This document shows positions 10,666 to 23,242 of a stretch of DNA of 64,000 nucleotides, in pieces (position 1 is the first letter of the stretch; each line of letters starts with the position of its first letter). Source of the DNA: Aureobasidium sp. EXF-3400. Lineage: Eukaryota > Ascomycota > Dothideomycetes > Dothideales > Saccotheciaceae. The position numbers and the translations under genes are program-made. The notes below the pieces were generated by a model that was not told the origin of the DNA, made no database searches, and worked only from the letters and a program-made list of their open reading frames with translations. The DNA is taken from assembly GCA_024195585.1 (NCBI GenBank), contig SWBL01000268.1, positions 1 through 64,000 on the forward strand. Reading direction: 5' to 3'.

Positions 10666-12771
10666 ATGACACTACTTGATCTGCTCCCAGTGGAAGTCCT
10701 GCTGGCGATATGTGAATATTTAGGCGATACGAACATGAAGAATGTAGTCGCTTTCGCACTTGTTTGCAAAAAGTGCGAATCCGTTGCGAAAACCGTTCTT
10801 TATAGGATTATCAGTTTTGTTGTCACTTCACAGACCAGACTCGAGAGTGACATCCGCCAGTGCCGTTCACGCTTGCAGCGGGATGCTGGTTTTGGAGGTG
10901 TACGTTTTCTGGAGATCGCTGGTGCTGGGTGCGTCGCAAAGGATAAAGAGGCTCAGGCTCTTGTACTAGGCTGCTCAGGCTGACTTTTCGACAGTCCGTA
11001 CCATGACGAGAGCAATGTTCACCATCCTGCAGCTGGATGGCGTTTCATGTCACAATCTGAGTATGATTCTGTGAGCCCATTACCAGATCAGAAAATGTTG
11101 GAAGGAGATCACTTGTTCTCTCTGGGTCTCGATCATCGCATTGGGCAGGTGAAAGCCTGGGAAACAGTCTCTAATGAGGCCTGGCAAGCTCTCGCTTCGT
11201 TCATCGCTCAGTTATCCGCCCTCTCAGACTTGGTGTATAATTGTGCGAGCGCTGTACCTCCCTGTATCCTGGATGCTCTAGATCAAACTGGATGCAGGCT
11301 GCACGTCAACACCTCTAGAGTTCCAGCACTCAAGACAGCTCTGGATGCGAATTTCATTCAGTTGATCACATCATCTTCTCTGTCATCGATAAGAGCAGCA
11401 TATCTACCCACAGCCTCAAGGTTCGCCGTCCCAGGGCTGGAAACAGAATTAATCTACGAGGAAGACACTCTACGGCGTATCGTTGCTGGATCAGCAGCAA
11501 ACCTCAGGAGTGTGACTATTATACGAAAAGCAAGAGGAGTTGATCCATCGATCGTCTCACCACCTCCATGTCCGGAGTACAAATTAGCTGGATTGAGATT
11601 ACCACAGTTTCAACGTGGCTCTCTACACGAGCTGGCGCTGCTTCATCAACATGTCGTAAGCGCTAGTGACATTGAATCATGGCAAGCGCATACCGACTTC
11701 TGGGTCTTAGTCGTATTGAGAATCTCGGCCCGCATCTCTCTAGATGCTCTGAATGTCCTTTCGAGCGTGGACCTCCCAAGCTTAGAAAGTCTCAGTCTGA
11801 CTGTGCACAAAAGTAGTGGCAGTACAGATATCATCACGGCTGTGAACCATTTCCTTTTGGCTGTCAGGCCTGTCCGCAAACTGTGTCTGGAAAAAACTAT
11901 CCAAACCCTCTCCCTTGTTCAAATTGTCGAGCACCATGGAAGCACTCTACGACGGCTCTGCCTTTTGCCATCGAAAGAGTATACTGCTTGTAACACGCAA
12001 TGGTCGGATCATTATCTACCTTCTGCCACCATACTATCGGCGATCACGCGCTCTTGTCCCCTGATCGAGGACTTAGCAATTACCGTCCGGCGCTCCAAAG
12101 GCAGTAGCGAAGAGATCCAGATGTACAGATTCTTGGGATCCTTGCCAAAGCTCCAAAGCTTGTCGTTGACTTTGGACGCGTCGGATCACTCCCTCCTGTG
12201 GTCTTTTGAAGCCTTCACCAACAACCTTGGTGGTGCAACACGCAATTGGCCACCTCCGCCCGACGACAAATCATTCGACGACTTTGAACGAGATTTGTAT
12301 CCTCAGGTGTTCATCGGCGGTGGACCTGTAGTTCGAAATGGACATGTCCGTGATGCCTTTATCAACTGCGCTGTCGACAAAAGACTAGCCCTTGCAATCT
12401 TCAACGCCATCTGCTACAGTGGACAAGGAAACAAGTCACGACTGAGAAATCTAACTCTGAACACGATCGGAGGTGGATCTTTCACACCGTACACGGATCT
12501 TCCCTCGAGCTTAGCAACTGTGGTTGGTGAGATAAGTCATTCGTGGAAGCTAATCAGGAATTCCAGTTCAGAAGGAGACATCATCTCAATTAAAGAGACG
12601 GACAAAACTCCTCGTGAGCAAAGAATTTCAAACATGTGGAGGCAACGAGATCTGGAAGAACCTGCCTTATCAATCTTCCGAAGTTTATGGCCTGCCACTG
12701 AGGCACAAGACTGGCGGCAAGAATGGCGAAGCTTTGCGCTTGTCAGTATCGATGATTGGCAGGATGTTTGA
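10666..12771 (+). CDS. F-box protein with leucine-rich C-terminal region
   Basis: Two exons fit: 10666-10928 and 10995-12771 (679 aa). The 66-bp intron has donor GTGCGT, branch GGCTGAC and acceptor CGACAG. Its length is a multiple of three and it contains an in-frame TGA at 10981-10983, so reading it unspliced would give a false truncation. Residues 5-50 form the F-box (LLPVEVLLAICEYLGDTN, then ALVCKKCESVAK and LYR), the Skp1-binding module of SCF ubiquitin ligases. The remainder has irregular leucine-rich segments (LPSLESLSLTV, LPKLQSLSLTLDAS) typical of fungal F-box/LRR proteins that choose SCF substrates. The substrate is unknown. It does not look like a recent duplicate of the neighbour at 7638-8804, though both belong to the same loose fungal class. 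Confidence 0.8.
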
Positions 12772-14030
12772 CATAGCAGCGACCTGGTGATACTCATCAC
12801 TATTGTCTGATTCATGTTCGAGGGTTTCCCCGTACAAGTCGTCAAACCCGATATTAACTCCCGAACTAAGATTTGAAGTCAATAAGCCGTTAGGAGAATC
12901 AAAGAAAGCCCGACCAGCTGTATAGCCAAGATGAACGAAGTTAGCGCCGTCTGTTATCGAAGTAGACATCATCTTGCATTGCCGAGTACGAAGCATGTGA
13001 ATCCGGAGCACATGGCAACAGCTCGGCCAGATCGGATTTGGGCCTAATAACGGGAAGGGTCCCGTCCCGTCCAACATATGTTAGCTCTCCCGATATAGCA
13101 CATCCGTATGCATGCCGGCCATTAGGCTAGCGGAAAGAGTTGGATGCTTGGCTCTTGTTGCAACTGCCGTGTTCATGTACCATCTGCCCATGCCGATAGG
13201 TCATATGGCTGGCTAGAGTGGGATGATGATTAGAACGCCCGGAGATAGGTCTTTCTGGTTGATTTTGCCGATAGGAATACTTAGCCTAAGCAAGCAACAA
13301 CTCTTTCTCTCTCTTCTGTATTGCGCCAACCGTACAAGACTGTCAGCTGTTCGACCGGGGTTGAGATTCTTCCCGTTCAAGGCTGACTCGGTAGCCGACT
13401 AGGTATTTGGAGAGAATCTGTGTCCGCTGTGTAAGAGCATCGTTGCAACGAGGGTTATGGACGACAACAGACTACTTGATCAGGTTAGTCCTTCCCCAGA
13501 TTATTGAGTACGGCAATACGGTGGAAGGAGCGGCCGGCCTCTCCCGTGCTTGCCGAACCAAAAAAAAAAAAAGCCTCCACCCCTTGGCAGAAGTCTGCAT
13601 GATCAAGTTCGCTTGACATCAATACATGAACCAGCATCTACTTCTATCCAAGTCTCGTATTCCAAGCTCTTCACCGGTCGGAAGATCTATGGTCCTATAG
13701 CCTATCAGCTGGAGTATATGCAGAATCCTTGCGCCGTTGATATATTGAACGGTGCTTAGAGGGTCCAGTTCTAGAACAAGCAGTCAGCCATGATCTGCGT
13801 CCGCAGGAATCACCGTCAGAACTGTAAATCTGCTGACCCGTTGGTCGAAGCCTCATTTGCTGTCTCCAGAGACCGTGTGGACGTTATTGATGAAGAGCAC
13901 TCCACCAAAGGTGGGCCTCAAAACGATAGTAGATTCTGTCAGCTTACCTGCATTCTCCGCTCACAACGGTTGATATTGAAATTTGAGACAACGTTGACAT
14001 CAGTACGAGATGATCACTAAACATGAATAG
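12772..14030. other. Intergenic region, no gene recognised
   Basis: About 1.26 kb with several short open frames, none with a recognisable domain. A run of 12 A lies at about 13560-13572. I see nothing else that can be named. Confidence 0.45.
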
Positions 14031-14037
14031 ATATATA
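14031..14037 (+). promoter_or_regulatory. Possible TATA box of the lipoxygenase gene
   Basis: An ATATATA run lies about 75 bp before the lipoxygenase ATG at 14109. This spacing is normal for TATA-driven fungal genes. The element is inferred from position and sequence only. Confidence 0.35.
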
Positions 14038-14108
14038 CACAACGCAGGCCAACCTCCGGGAAGCTTCAAAGCTTCTTGCAGCTACTTTTTTGCCCTGCGC
14101 TAGAAGCA

Positions 14109-16363
14109 ATGATGGCGCAGCACAGATTCTCAGTGGCATCACTGCTCATTCTACTTCTTTACGTCGCAACTATTCATTCTGCTATCATCCAGAAACGAGC
14201 AACTTCGTCTAGTCGCAGCGTATCGAAGATTTCTTCGTCTTCTTCCAAGGCTACCTCTAAATCCGTATCGAAGATCTCTTCGTCGTCCTCCAAGGCAACC
14301 TCGAAACCAAAAACCAGTTCGACCAAATTAGTCGCTACTTCTTCGGCTGCTTTGAAGATCTTGTCTGGTGCTGCTGAAATCACCAATCCAAGGACAGGAC
14401 CTACCATTTCGGCTACCGCTTCTGCCACTTATAATGGATGGTATGCCATTCCTCAGAAAGGGATCCCTGCCGGCAGAGCAGAAGCGATCGAGTTCACGCG
14501 CCAGAACTTTGGATATGGACCAGCTGTCGCTGGTGGACCTTTCTTCCCCAACGGTACTCTTGGTAACACCTTGGTTGCAATCGACGTTGCAACTTTCCAG
14601 TCCGAGACTGGTCCACAAATGAGTGACACCAGCTCGGACGTCGTAAAGGCTGAATCTGATGTTAGCAAGTACAACGGCTTGCAGACATTGCAAGACTACA
14701 CTTTGCTGTACGACCAAGAATGGACAGCCACTCTACCCCAAGGTCCTGCACCCGGCATTCTCACCAACTACACCCAGGACTTGCTGTTCTCGATGGAGCG
14801 TCTTTCTTTCAGCCCATACCAGATCCGAAGACTAAACTCGAGCAAGGATACTCTCAACTTCGACGTCGATGATCAGGTTGCCACAAATCTCACCGGCATG
14901 ACGCAGCAACAGCTTTTGACATCCGGCCGCCTGTTCTACGCCGATTATAGAGATCAAGCAGAGCTCACTCCCACGACTAACCCTCGCTATTCAGCTGCCG
15001 TGGATGCTTACTTCTACATCGACCAACAATCTGGAGACTTCCTGCCATTGGCCATTCGTACTAATCAGGGAGCAAATCTCACCTACACCCCAGCCGACAG
15101 TCCAGACGACTGGATGCTCGCAAAGATAATGTACAATGTTTGCGACTTGTGGTTCGCGCAGTGGGAGCACTTGGCCAGAACACATGAAGTCGTTCAGATC
15201 GTGTACATGGCGGCTATCCGCTCACTGAGTGATGCTCATCCCGTAAAGGCCGTTCTTGACCGATGTAAGCTCTCCAATCACGGCCTTTTCAATAGTTTAT
15301 AGCTGACCACGTCTTTACAGTAATGTTCGAAGTCTTCGCGATCCAGCCTCTAGCACAAGTAAGTCACCCATGCTCATTTTTCTGACGCAAGTCATTGTCT
15401 CAACCTTCTAACTTGTTATAGTCGGTCTTGTTCGCACCTGGTGGCGTCGTCGACCTTGCTTTCCCGTACACCTATGAATCAGCGAAAGACTACAGCAGCA
15501 ACTACTACTTCACTCGTAGTGGTAATTTCCAGTCGGGATACTTCCTTAATGATCTCAAGAACCGTGGATTGCTCAACGTTACGACTGGTCCCCAGCTCAA
15601 GGATTTCCCTTACTACGAGGACGCTTCCGTCATCTATTCTGCGATCCGCACCTTCATGACTTCCTTCGTCAATTCCTACTATCCTTCAGACTCTGCAGTG
15701 GCAGCGGATAAGGAGATTCAAGCTTGGGTTAAGGAATGTAACGGTCCTGCCAAGGTGATGGATTTCCCATCTGCTATTACAACAACCAGCACACTCATTG
15801 ACGTGTTGACTCACATGGTACGTAACCACAATTGCGACCTTCCTAGCATACAGAACGTGGCGACTGATGTTTAAGACAGGCTCATCTGTCGTCCACCGCA
15901 CACCACACTGTCAACACCGATGAGCTCATGTCTGCCTCATCTACCCTGCCCTTCCATGCCATGTCCCTTTACAGTCCCGTCCCTACGCAGAAGGGTGTGA
16001 CAAACCTCGTAGCTTTCCTTCCTCCGCTCGAGCAAGCCGGAGAGCAGATTGCCATCAACTCTCTCTTCTCTCGCAATTACTTCGCAGGCACCAACCGAAC
16101 GCGTAAGATGACCACCCCTAGATTCATCTGTTCTTTGTACTGACTTGTTTGGTTTAGTGAGCCACATGTTCGACGAGCCCGCTATGCTCAATCGCATGAA
16201 CGTAAACACTAGAAATGCGGCTACAACTTTCATGGACTCCATGAACTCCTTTAGCTCTAAGGTCAAAGCTAGAACTTTCGATTCACAAGGTTTGAGTCAA
16301 GGTATGCCCTTCGTCTGGAAGGCTCTTGACCCCAATGTCGCACCATTCGGTGTCACAGTTTAG
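14109..16363 (+). CDS. Secreted fungal lipoxygenase (manganese/iron LOX family)
   Basis: Five exons fit: 14109-15264, 15321-15358, 15422-15817, 15880-16102 and 16158-16363 (672 aa). The start is ATG 14109 (or the adjacent ATG 14112). A hydrophobic signal segment (residues about 7-26) is followed by a possible KR processing site. A Ser/Thr/Lys-rich region contains a 45-bp tandem duplication. The catalytic domain has WMLAKIMYNVCDLW, the metal-ligand pair H354 and H359 in HLARTH, H538 and N542 in HHTVN, and a C-terminal Val (V672), the terminal ligand seen in manganese lipoxygenases rather than the Ile of plant enzymes. The family oxygenates linoleic or alpha-linolenic acid to hydroperoxides. 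The H354-x4-H359 spacing is the plant-like form; as I recall, the Gaeumannomyces Mn-LOX has H-x3-H. Metal identity therefore cannot be told from sequence alone. Confidence 0.9.
14220..14309 (+). repeat. 45-bp tandem duplication in the lipoxygenase coding sequence
   Basis: Two adjacent 45-bp units start at 14220 and 14265 and encode two copies of SVSKISSSSSKATSK. They differ mainly at third codon positions, so this is an older in-frame duplication in the Ser-rich linker behind the signal peptide. Confidence 0.85.
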
Positions 16364-16876
16364 ATCTGCATACTGTCGTGGTATGAGATCGATTTGTGTG
16401 TTGGACTATAGCAAGAATAACAAGACTTTTTGTTTGAACAGATCTAGATCAGATCATAATTCAATGGAACACCTGCCGAATGTCTTTTTCCTGACGCCAT
16501 GGTATAACGTCAAGTTCCAATGCGACAGCTCTTTTTGGTCATTTGTATAATCAAATCACAGTACTCGTTGCTCCTAGAGTAAGGACAGTTCGATGACTTT
16601 GGGTTGAACATTTTATGCAAGATGCCCATAGAAACCACTCCACCAAAGCTTGCAACACATTCCGAGATCATTCTGAGTTTTGATGATTGATGTTTTTCTG
16701 TACCTGGAGTGTGTGTGGGATCGACAAGGCCACGTCGCATCTTTTCTTATCTAGGGAAGATACGAGATCAGACGGCGATCAGCATATCTCAAGCTCAAGC
16801 TCAAGCTCATATAGCACGTTACAACAGGGATCGCAGTGTCATTCATCGTTACTCTTTTGCGTACCATCACACCAAC
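16364..16876. other. Intergenic region with a short hexamer microsatellite
   Basis: About 0.5 kb between the lipoxygenase and the APH-type gene. A (CAAGCT)n-like run of about four units lies at 16790-16808, shortly before the APH start. No gene is seen. Confidence 0.45.
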
Positions 16877-18028
16877 ATGGGGTCTCCAAAAGACCATCTT
16901 CCTCAATCAATCACAGAAAATCACGTGCGCTCCCTCCTTGACTCCTTATCTTCGCCACCACCACGAGCTATACGCAAACTCAAAGTCACGGCTGAATTTC
17001 ACATCATCTATGTCATTGACTATACCGCGGCTAGCTTCGAATCATGGCTGGCATCGAGGGAGTTTCATTCACATTGGCCTGTCTGTACCACGGAGCTGAT
17101 ATTGCGCATTTCTGGCAATCATATCCCGAGGATCAAGACAGAGAATGAAGCCTCTATATTATCATGGCTAGATAAGAATCCAAACATACCAGTACCGCGA
17201 GTAGTGGCGTACGACTCAACCACCGATAACCCGCTTGGTCATGAGTTCATCTTGATGACTCGCGAGACTGGAGAAAGCTTAGCAGATGTTTACAGTACTT
17301 TCACGTCGGCGCAGATGGATTACGTCTTGGACCTGTTGATTGACATCAATGCCAAATTGCACAAGCATACATGGTCGCACATTGGTGGGCTCTCCACCGA
17401 CAACAACGGCAACATCATCCCAGGACCAGTACTTGAAGAGACATTTTGGTTCGAGCCAGACATTCTCGCTTTGTGGCCGCCTGGCGAGACTTTCGAATCA
17501 CTCAACATTTCTGGACCTTATCATTCATACACGGAATATATCTCTGCTCATTTGCTCAAGTACAAACATGCCATCGAAATTCATCCATCTCTGAAGTTTA
17601 TGCGTGACATTCTTCTACGGCTCGATCAGTTCCTCGCTATCATCTCCGCCGAGCCAATGCAATCAAAGCTTGATAATATCCCTTTGCGTCTCGCTCACAA
17701 GGACTTACATTTTGCGAACATCCTCGTCGACCGCATCACCGCTCATGTCACCGGAATTGTAGACTGGGGATTTGCTGGTGTAGTTCCATTCACTCGTTGG
17801 AACCCTAGTCGTGCCTTCCTCTGGAATGCTCAAAACAACGATACATCAATAGCCGAAAAAACAGCGTTGATCGAGGGATATGAGAAGAGGGTAAGAGAAA
17901 AAGAATTTGGGTATCTGATCGATGATGCAAAGTTCACGTCGAAGGAACAGGAAAGCATGCAGACGGCTGCGAACTTCTTGAGGGCAATCGTGGAGGTTTG
18001 TCCCAGGACCATGCAAGTGGAAGTGTGA
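16877..18028 (+). CDS. Aminoglycoside phosphotransferase (APH)-fold kinase-like protein
   Basis: Single exon, 383 aa from the ATG at 16877 (ACCAACATGG context). The same frame stays open upstream to 16709, but that part is low-complexity. Protein-kinase-like fold of the APH/choline-kinase family: an N-lobe segment LILRISGNHIPRIKTENEAS followed by an IPVPRVVAYDS hinge region, the catalytic loop HKDLHFANILVD (H-x-D-x4-N) and the metal-binding DWGF. Fungi carry many such proteins with unknown small-molecule substrates; they are not usually antibiotic-resistance enzymes. A second notable part is the hydrophobic/aromatic region ETFWFEPDILALWPPGETFE. No signal peptide. Specific substrate cannot be inferred. 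Confidence 0.82.
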   Translation: MGSPKDHLPQSITENHVRSLLDSLSSPPPRAIRKLKVTAEFHIIYVIDYTAASFESWLASREFHSHWPVCTTELILRISGNHIPRIKTENEASILSWLDKNPNIPVPRVVAYDSTTDNPLGHEFILMTRETGESLADVYSTFTSAQMDYVLDLLIDINAKLHKHTWSHIGGLSTDNNGNIIPGPVLEETFWFEPDILALWPPGETFESLNISGPYHSYTEYISAHLLKYKHAIEIHPSLKFMRDILLRLDQFLAIISAEPMQSKLDNIPLRLAHKDLHFANILVDRITAHVTGIVDWGFAGVVPFTRWNPSRAFLWNAQNNDTSIAEKTALIEGYEKRVREKEFGYLIDDAKFTSKEQESMQTAANFLRAIVEVCPRTMQVEV

Positions 18029-18243
18029 TGGGTTGGAAGGAGGCTGCCGTAGAGGCTATGGCGGACCTTGGTGCTTGAGCAGGGTCATGCTCTCAACCAC
18101 CAATCTCGACCATAAATTGAACATAACTCTCGAAGAGCTGAAGCTCCATTCTATACTATTCTGTGATGTCTAAAAGAAGAGTCTGAGACGAATCATAACA
18201 GTGTCTTAGATGAGGACGGATAATTTAAGACCCACCGCTTTCA

Positions 18244-18744
18244 ATGGTGACGCCGGAGAACAAGACTTGGCGACATGAAATGAACAAGTTTCAACTTTTC
18301 CACACACAATCTTCTTCGTGCTGCAATACTCGGAACGACCCACGCAGATCAGAATGGCATCTCAGATCACACAACCATCATGGACCAGAAACTCTTGTCA
18401 ACAGCATCACGCAAACCTTCCAGGCTGTATTCGCTGGCAGTTCGGCTCTCTTCATCACTTGCGGTCTTCTCATTGTGTCCGCACGCCTGCTCATTCGGCT
18501 TGGATCATCCAACTACTGGGGCGCATTGACCCCAGACCAGACATTTGGAGCGCATTTCGTCGCTTTCATCATGATTCTTGTGCATTGTGCACTCAGTCTG
18601 GGTTACGTCCTTCCTGATGAAACTCTACCTACGGCGCCCTCGTTTGCTTGGGCAGTCTGCTGGTCCATGGCATCACTGTCGGGGGTTTATGGTGGCCTCG
18701 GGATCGGACTGGTCGTGCTTATTATAATGTCCAAGGCCACTTGA
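18244..18744 (+). CDS. Possible small membrane protein, unknown
   Basis: Open frame of 166 codons with an ATG at 18244. The first 50 residues are polar and uneven in composition. Residues about 58-165 contain three clear hydrophobic helices (around FAGSSALFITCGLLIVSARL, FGAHFVAFIMILVHCALSLG and SGVYGGLGIGLVVLIIM). No family recognised. The hydrophobic pattern argues for a real or formerly real gene, but the N-terminal part may be spurious or hide an intron, and the frame has no supporting neighbour. Confidence 0.4.
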   Translation: MVTPENKTWRHEMNKFQLFHTQSSSCCNTRNDPRRSEWHLRSHNHHGPETLVNSITQTFQAVFAGSSALFITCGLLIVSARLLIRLGSSNYWGALTPDQTFGAHFVAFIMILVHCALSLGYVLPDETLPTAPSFAWAVCWSMASLSGVYGGLGIGLVVLIIMSKAT

Positions 18745-20116
18745 AGAAAGGATATCGTGTTGGAACGGAATGACGGGAAACTCAGAACCACGACTTTTGG
18801 CCTGTCGGGAAACATGTCTTGTCACTTTCTGCAAGACCAGTCTTTTCGCGTGTGTTCATGCAACGACGCGCCACTAGGCACCTTGTCTCCGTGTCTTGAA
18901 GACACTTCGATTATAGTGTTACGCGGACGCAGAGTCTTGGGTCTTGAACTTTCCGCTCAGCATCCATATCTTGCGACGTCTCGGACCACGTTGGCGATGA
19001 CTAGCGACCACCTCCCTTGTCACGCGTATAAAATACTTCTAGGGTTTGAGAGGAATCGATCATCTGTGGGACTGCATGGTTTCCATATGCTCCACACTGT
19101 CTGCAAACGGTGCACTCAATCTACGTAGCGAGTAAGCGACCTGGCCGCCCTAACGTCGCACATGCTCAGCATACTCCCGACGCTTTGTGTTGTGTGCTGC
19201 GTGGTAGTTGCTCGCACTTCTTATCAAGGTGGATACACTGTCCTCCACTCGAGGCCAACGAAGGTCATGTGATCGCCCTTGTACGACTTGGCAGAACACA
19301 ATTGTCCTTGAGCTTTAAACCACTCCAACAACGAGTTTGAACGCCCCGGACGAGTGGAAGACCGTGTTCTTGCTGCCAAGGAAAGATCTGCTCCATTTCA
19401 GGATTGTCACATCGAATGTTGACGCTGAATTGCTTCGGCGGAGTTTGGCTGGAAACATGCTTCTTGGTGGTAGGCGAGGGCCGACCTGTATCTTCTTTCC
19501 CTAATCAAGTTCACCTTGGCATGCTCTGTCAAATCACGGCGACGAGTCAAACCCGCAGCAGTCTACTGCAAGCTTGGGCATTTGCTAAGAGTGCCAAGGA
19601 TAGACGAAATTCGATATCACGAACCCCGCGCGGCGTCAAATAATGCCAATTTCCTTGGTCTAGCTTGGCAATGTGATATTGACCGAGCTCGCAATCTGCC
19701 AGACCGCAGCATTTCGAATACATGCCTATTGAGCTTCTCAAAGGGGTTAGTAGTGACCTGTCAATCATATGCCCCTGTCTATCGATATCTCGAAGGTTTG
19801 ACGCCATTGAATGTCAAGACTTTTAATAGACGACTGGATATCAACAGACTCTCTCATGGTTACCTCGCGGATCGAACGGTCCTGCCCCATTGGCTTCTGA
19901 TAGGACTACTCGTCAATTGTATACAGATACAGAAGGTGACATTCATGTGCGAAGCTTGTAGTTCTGCCACCTACTTCTTTTGTATAGCATTGTTATGCCA
20001 GCTGGACTAACAGCCAAGGACATCGTATCTCGACATATACTCAACGTTGACAAGATGGTCGGATGAGTTCACCGCAAGGTAGCGGAAGCCACTGGCTGCT
20101 AGAGGGATGAATTTAG
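18745..20116. other. Intergenic region, no gene recognised
   Basis: About 1.4 kb. The longest frame (19516-20010, 164 codons) has no recognisable motif and an unlikely composition. I consider the region non-coding or decayed beyond recognition. Confidence 0.45.
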
Positions 20117-20122
20117 TATAAA
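20117..20122 (+). promoter_or_regulatory. TATA box of the subtilisin gene
   Basis: TATAAA about 100 bp before the subtilisin start codon, followed by a CT-rich leader (20150-20217) typical of strongly expressed fungal secreted enzymes. Assigned by sequence and position. Confidence 0.6.
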
Positions 20123-20217
20123 GGAGACCTGGCCAACCCTCACGGAAATTGTCTCATCTTCCATCCTCAGCCTTCGACCTCCAACTACCTTACACCTCTG
20201 ACAATCAATCCTTCAAC

Positions 20218-21570
<1,353 letters not shown>

Positions 21571-22039
21571 GATGGTCGAAGGATAGAGATGATGTATCTA
21601 GCACGAGAATTGAGTGGTCTGAAGTCAAGACGGCATGGATACCTCCGGACTGTATGGGAGAAAGGACCCTGACGGTCCACGATCCTATTTTCTGTTCAGC
21701 AGAAAAACAAAAAGCAATCGAAATGTCCGTTATGAATTACTCCAAGTCACAGTTATGTCTTTTGTTGCCAACCCGCTGTCACCCACTGACAACCCTTTTA
21801 CTCCTTTTCGTTATTGTTATTTCCTGGTACGACTATTGCGCTTTCCAAGCGCGGCGAGCCAAATGATCGGCGTTTAGGCAACCACACACTTGAAACACAA
21901 CACAGTTTCCTCGAGTTTTCAACCTGATCAACAACGCTTCTGCCGCGTTGATTATCGCTTCCTCTATCGATTTTCCTTTCTCATATATGTTTCTCAATCG
22001 CACTCATCTGGCAAGTTAGTCGCTCGTTACCATAACACC
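21571..22039. other. Spacer between subtilisin and the first I9-like gene
   Basis: 469 bp. A 50-codon open extension continues upstream of the ATG at 22040 but has no signal-like start, so I treat it as leader. No other gene is seen. Confidence 0.45.
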
Positions 22040-22705
22040 ATGCGACTTCAATTCAGGCCGGATTTTCTAAGCATCACATTGCTAGCACTCTTCGCTACTG
22101 GTACCATTGTCTTCGCAACCACAGAGACGTCTTCAGCACCCTCTCAGGATAACAACGGATACCTCGCACCATTATACAACGACTGTCGCGACGACAATCC
22201 AAAATGCGGTATCAAAGAAGGTGCATACATGGTCGCCCTACACGGATTTTACAGAATCTCTTCACATCTTGCCTTTCTGGAGCGTACACTCAAACGAGAT
22301 CCCACCGTAAATTGGCAGGCAAATTGGGACTACGACGACGCCAAATCAGCTTTCTACACCGTCAAAAACGTCACCAAAGATGAACTCGAAGCAATCAGAA
22401 AAGATCCTGGGGTTTACGAAGTGGAACAGAGTTATTGGATCGAGGTGGATGATGGATGGGATCTAGAATGTAGAATCCCAGGGCTATCCGAAGAAAGAAA
22501 AAGGCTTTGCTATGAGGAGATTGATATTCCACAATGCGAAAAGTCGTGGTTGTCGGAAGAGGAGAAGAAAGAATGTTCCAAAAGGAATCTATTACCTTTC
22601 TGTGAGATGGAAGAATGGGAGTTGAATGAAAAAGAAAGGAGATACTGTTTCGAGAACAGAGAACTGTTGGATGGACAGGGGTATGGGAGATTCGATGAGT
22701 TGTAA
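22040..22705 (+). CDS. Secreted I9-like small protein with three C-x12-C-type tail repeats
   Basis: Single exon, 221 aa from the ATG at 22040. A signal peptide (residues 1 to about 28) is followed by YLAPLYNDC and a conserved C-x6-C pair. Next comes a beta-alpha-beta-type module (GAYMVALH, then SSHLAFLE, then AFYTVKNVTKDELEAIRKD and VYEVEQSYW). Its order of strands and helices resembles the peptidase inhibitor I9 propeptide of subtilisins, which is inference from pattern. The tail carries three Cys-bounded units, two of exact form C-x12-C with LSEE cores (CRIPGLSEERKRLC, CEKSWLSEEEKKEC) and a longer third (CEMEEWELNEKERRYC). It is the first of three paralogs in tandem, next to an I9-containing subtilisin. 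A protease inhibitor or folding-helper role is a hypothesis; I know no named family for the whole architecture. Confidence 0.75.
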   Translation: MRLQFRPDFLSITLLALFATGTIVFATTETSSAPSQDNNGYLAPLYNDCRDDNPKCGIKEGAYMVALHGFYRISSHLAFLERTLKRDPTVNWQANWDYDDAKSAFYTVKNVTKDELEAIRKDPGVYEVEQSYWIEVDDGWDLECRIPGLSEERKRLCYEEIDIPQCEKSWLSEEEKKECSKRNLLPFCEMEEWELNEKERRYCFENRELLDGQGYGRFDEL

Positions 22706-23242
22706 CGATAGAAGACGGAGATGATGATTGGGTTGAGTGTAAAGTTGATAGATTTGTAGTGTGATGATACCGCAGAAAGCCGTTGAGGACAAAGTCTCGA
22801 TAATGTGTTGTTGTTTCATCATACTGCTATTGACTGCCCACTTGTGATACCAAGCACGACTTTCCGAGTTAGGTGCGTCATGATGCCAAGCTTGGTTCAT
22901 GATCAGCGCTGGAAACGGCGGCGAGCGCTTATTCGCAAAACCAACCCAGCAACATCACCAACACATGCATGGAGCGCCTAATTGAACGCAATGCGACACT
23001 ACCGGGCGCTTCCTCTCGCTCAGAGTACGATCCATGAAACAATAGATCTGAGTTCCAGAGTGACAGGGTGAAATTGATTCGAACCCTTGCGACTCAAGAA
23101 TTTGGCGCGCTGACTCGTCCTTACAAGACACGTTTCATGGCGTTTGTGTACGCCTGATTTCAGTTGAAGTTGGCTTTCCAAGATACTCACTACAACTGGC
23201 TTTCCTTTTCTCCAATTTATACTCTGACATTTTCATGCCACC
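22706..23242. other. Spacer between I9-like genes 1 and 2
   Basis: 537 bp, no gene. A GGTTCGAATC-like string on the minus strand near 23075-23090 resembles a tRNA B-box, but its flanks do not form a T-stem (see rejected items). Confidence 0.45.

Noticed and set aside
10666..10983. F-box frame ending at TGA, suggesting a truncated pseudogene
   Set aside because: A well-formed 66-bp intron (GTGCGT, GGCTGAC, CGACAG) removes the stop and keeps phase, so an intact gene is the simpler reading.
13560..13572. Poly-A run as a retroelement tail
   Set aside because: No target-site duplication or reverse-transcriptase remnant next to it; a simple homopolymer is sufficient.
23040..23130. GGTTCGAATC on the minus strand, like a tRNA B-box
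   Set aside because: The bases on either side of the loop do not pair as a T-stem and no acceptor stem or anticodon arm can be drawn. Possibly a worn tRNA-derived fragment at most.
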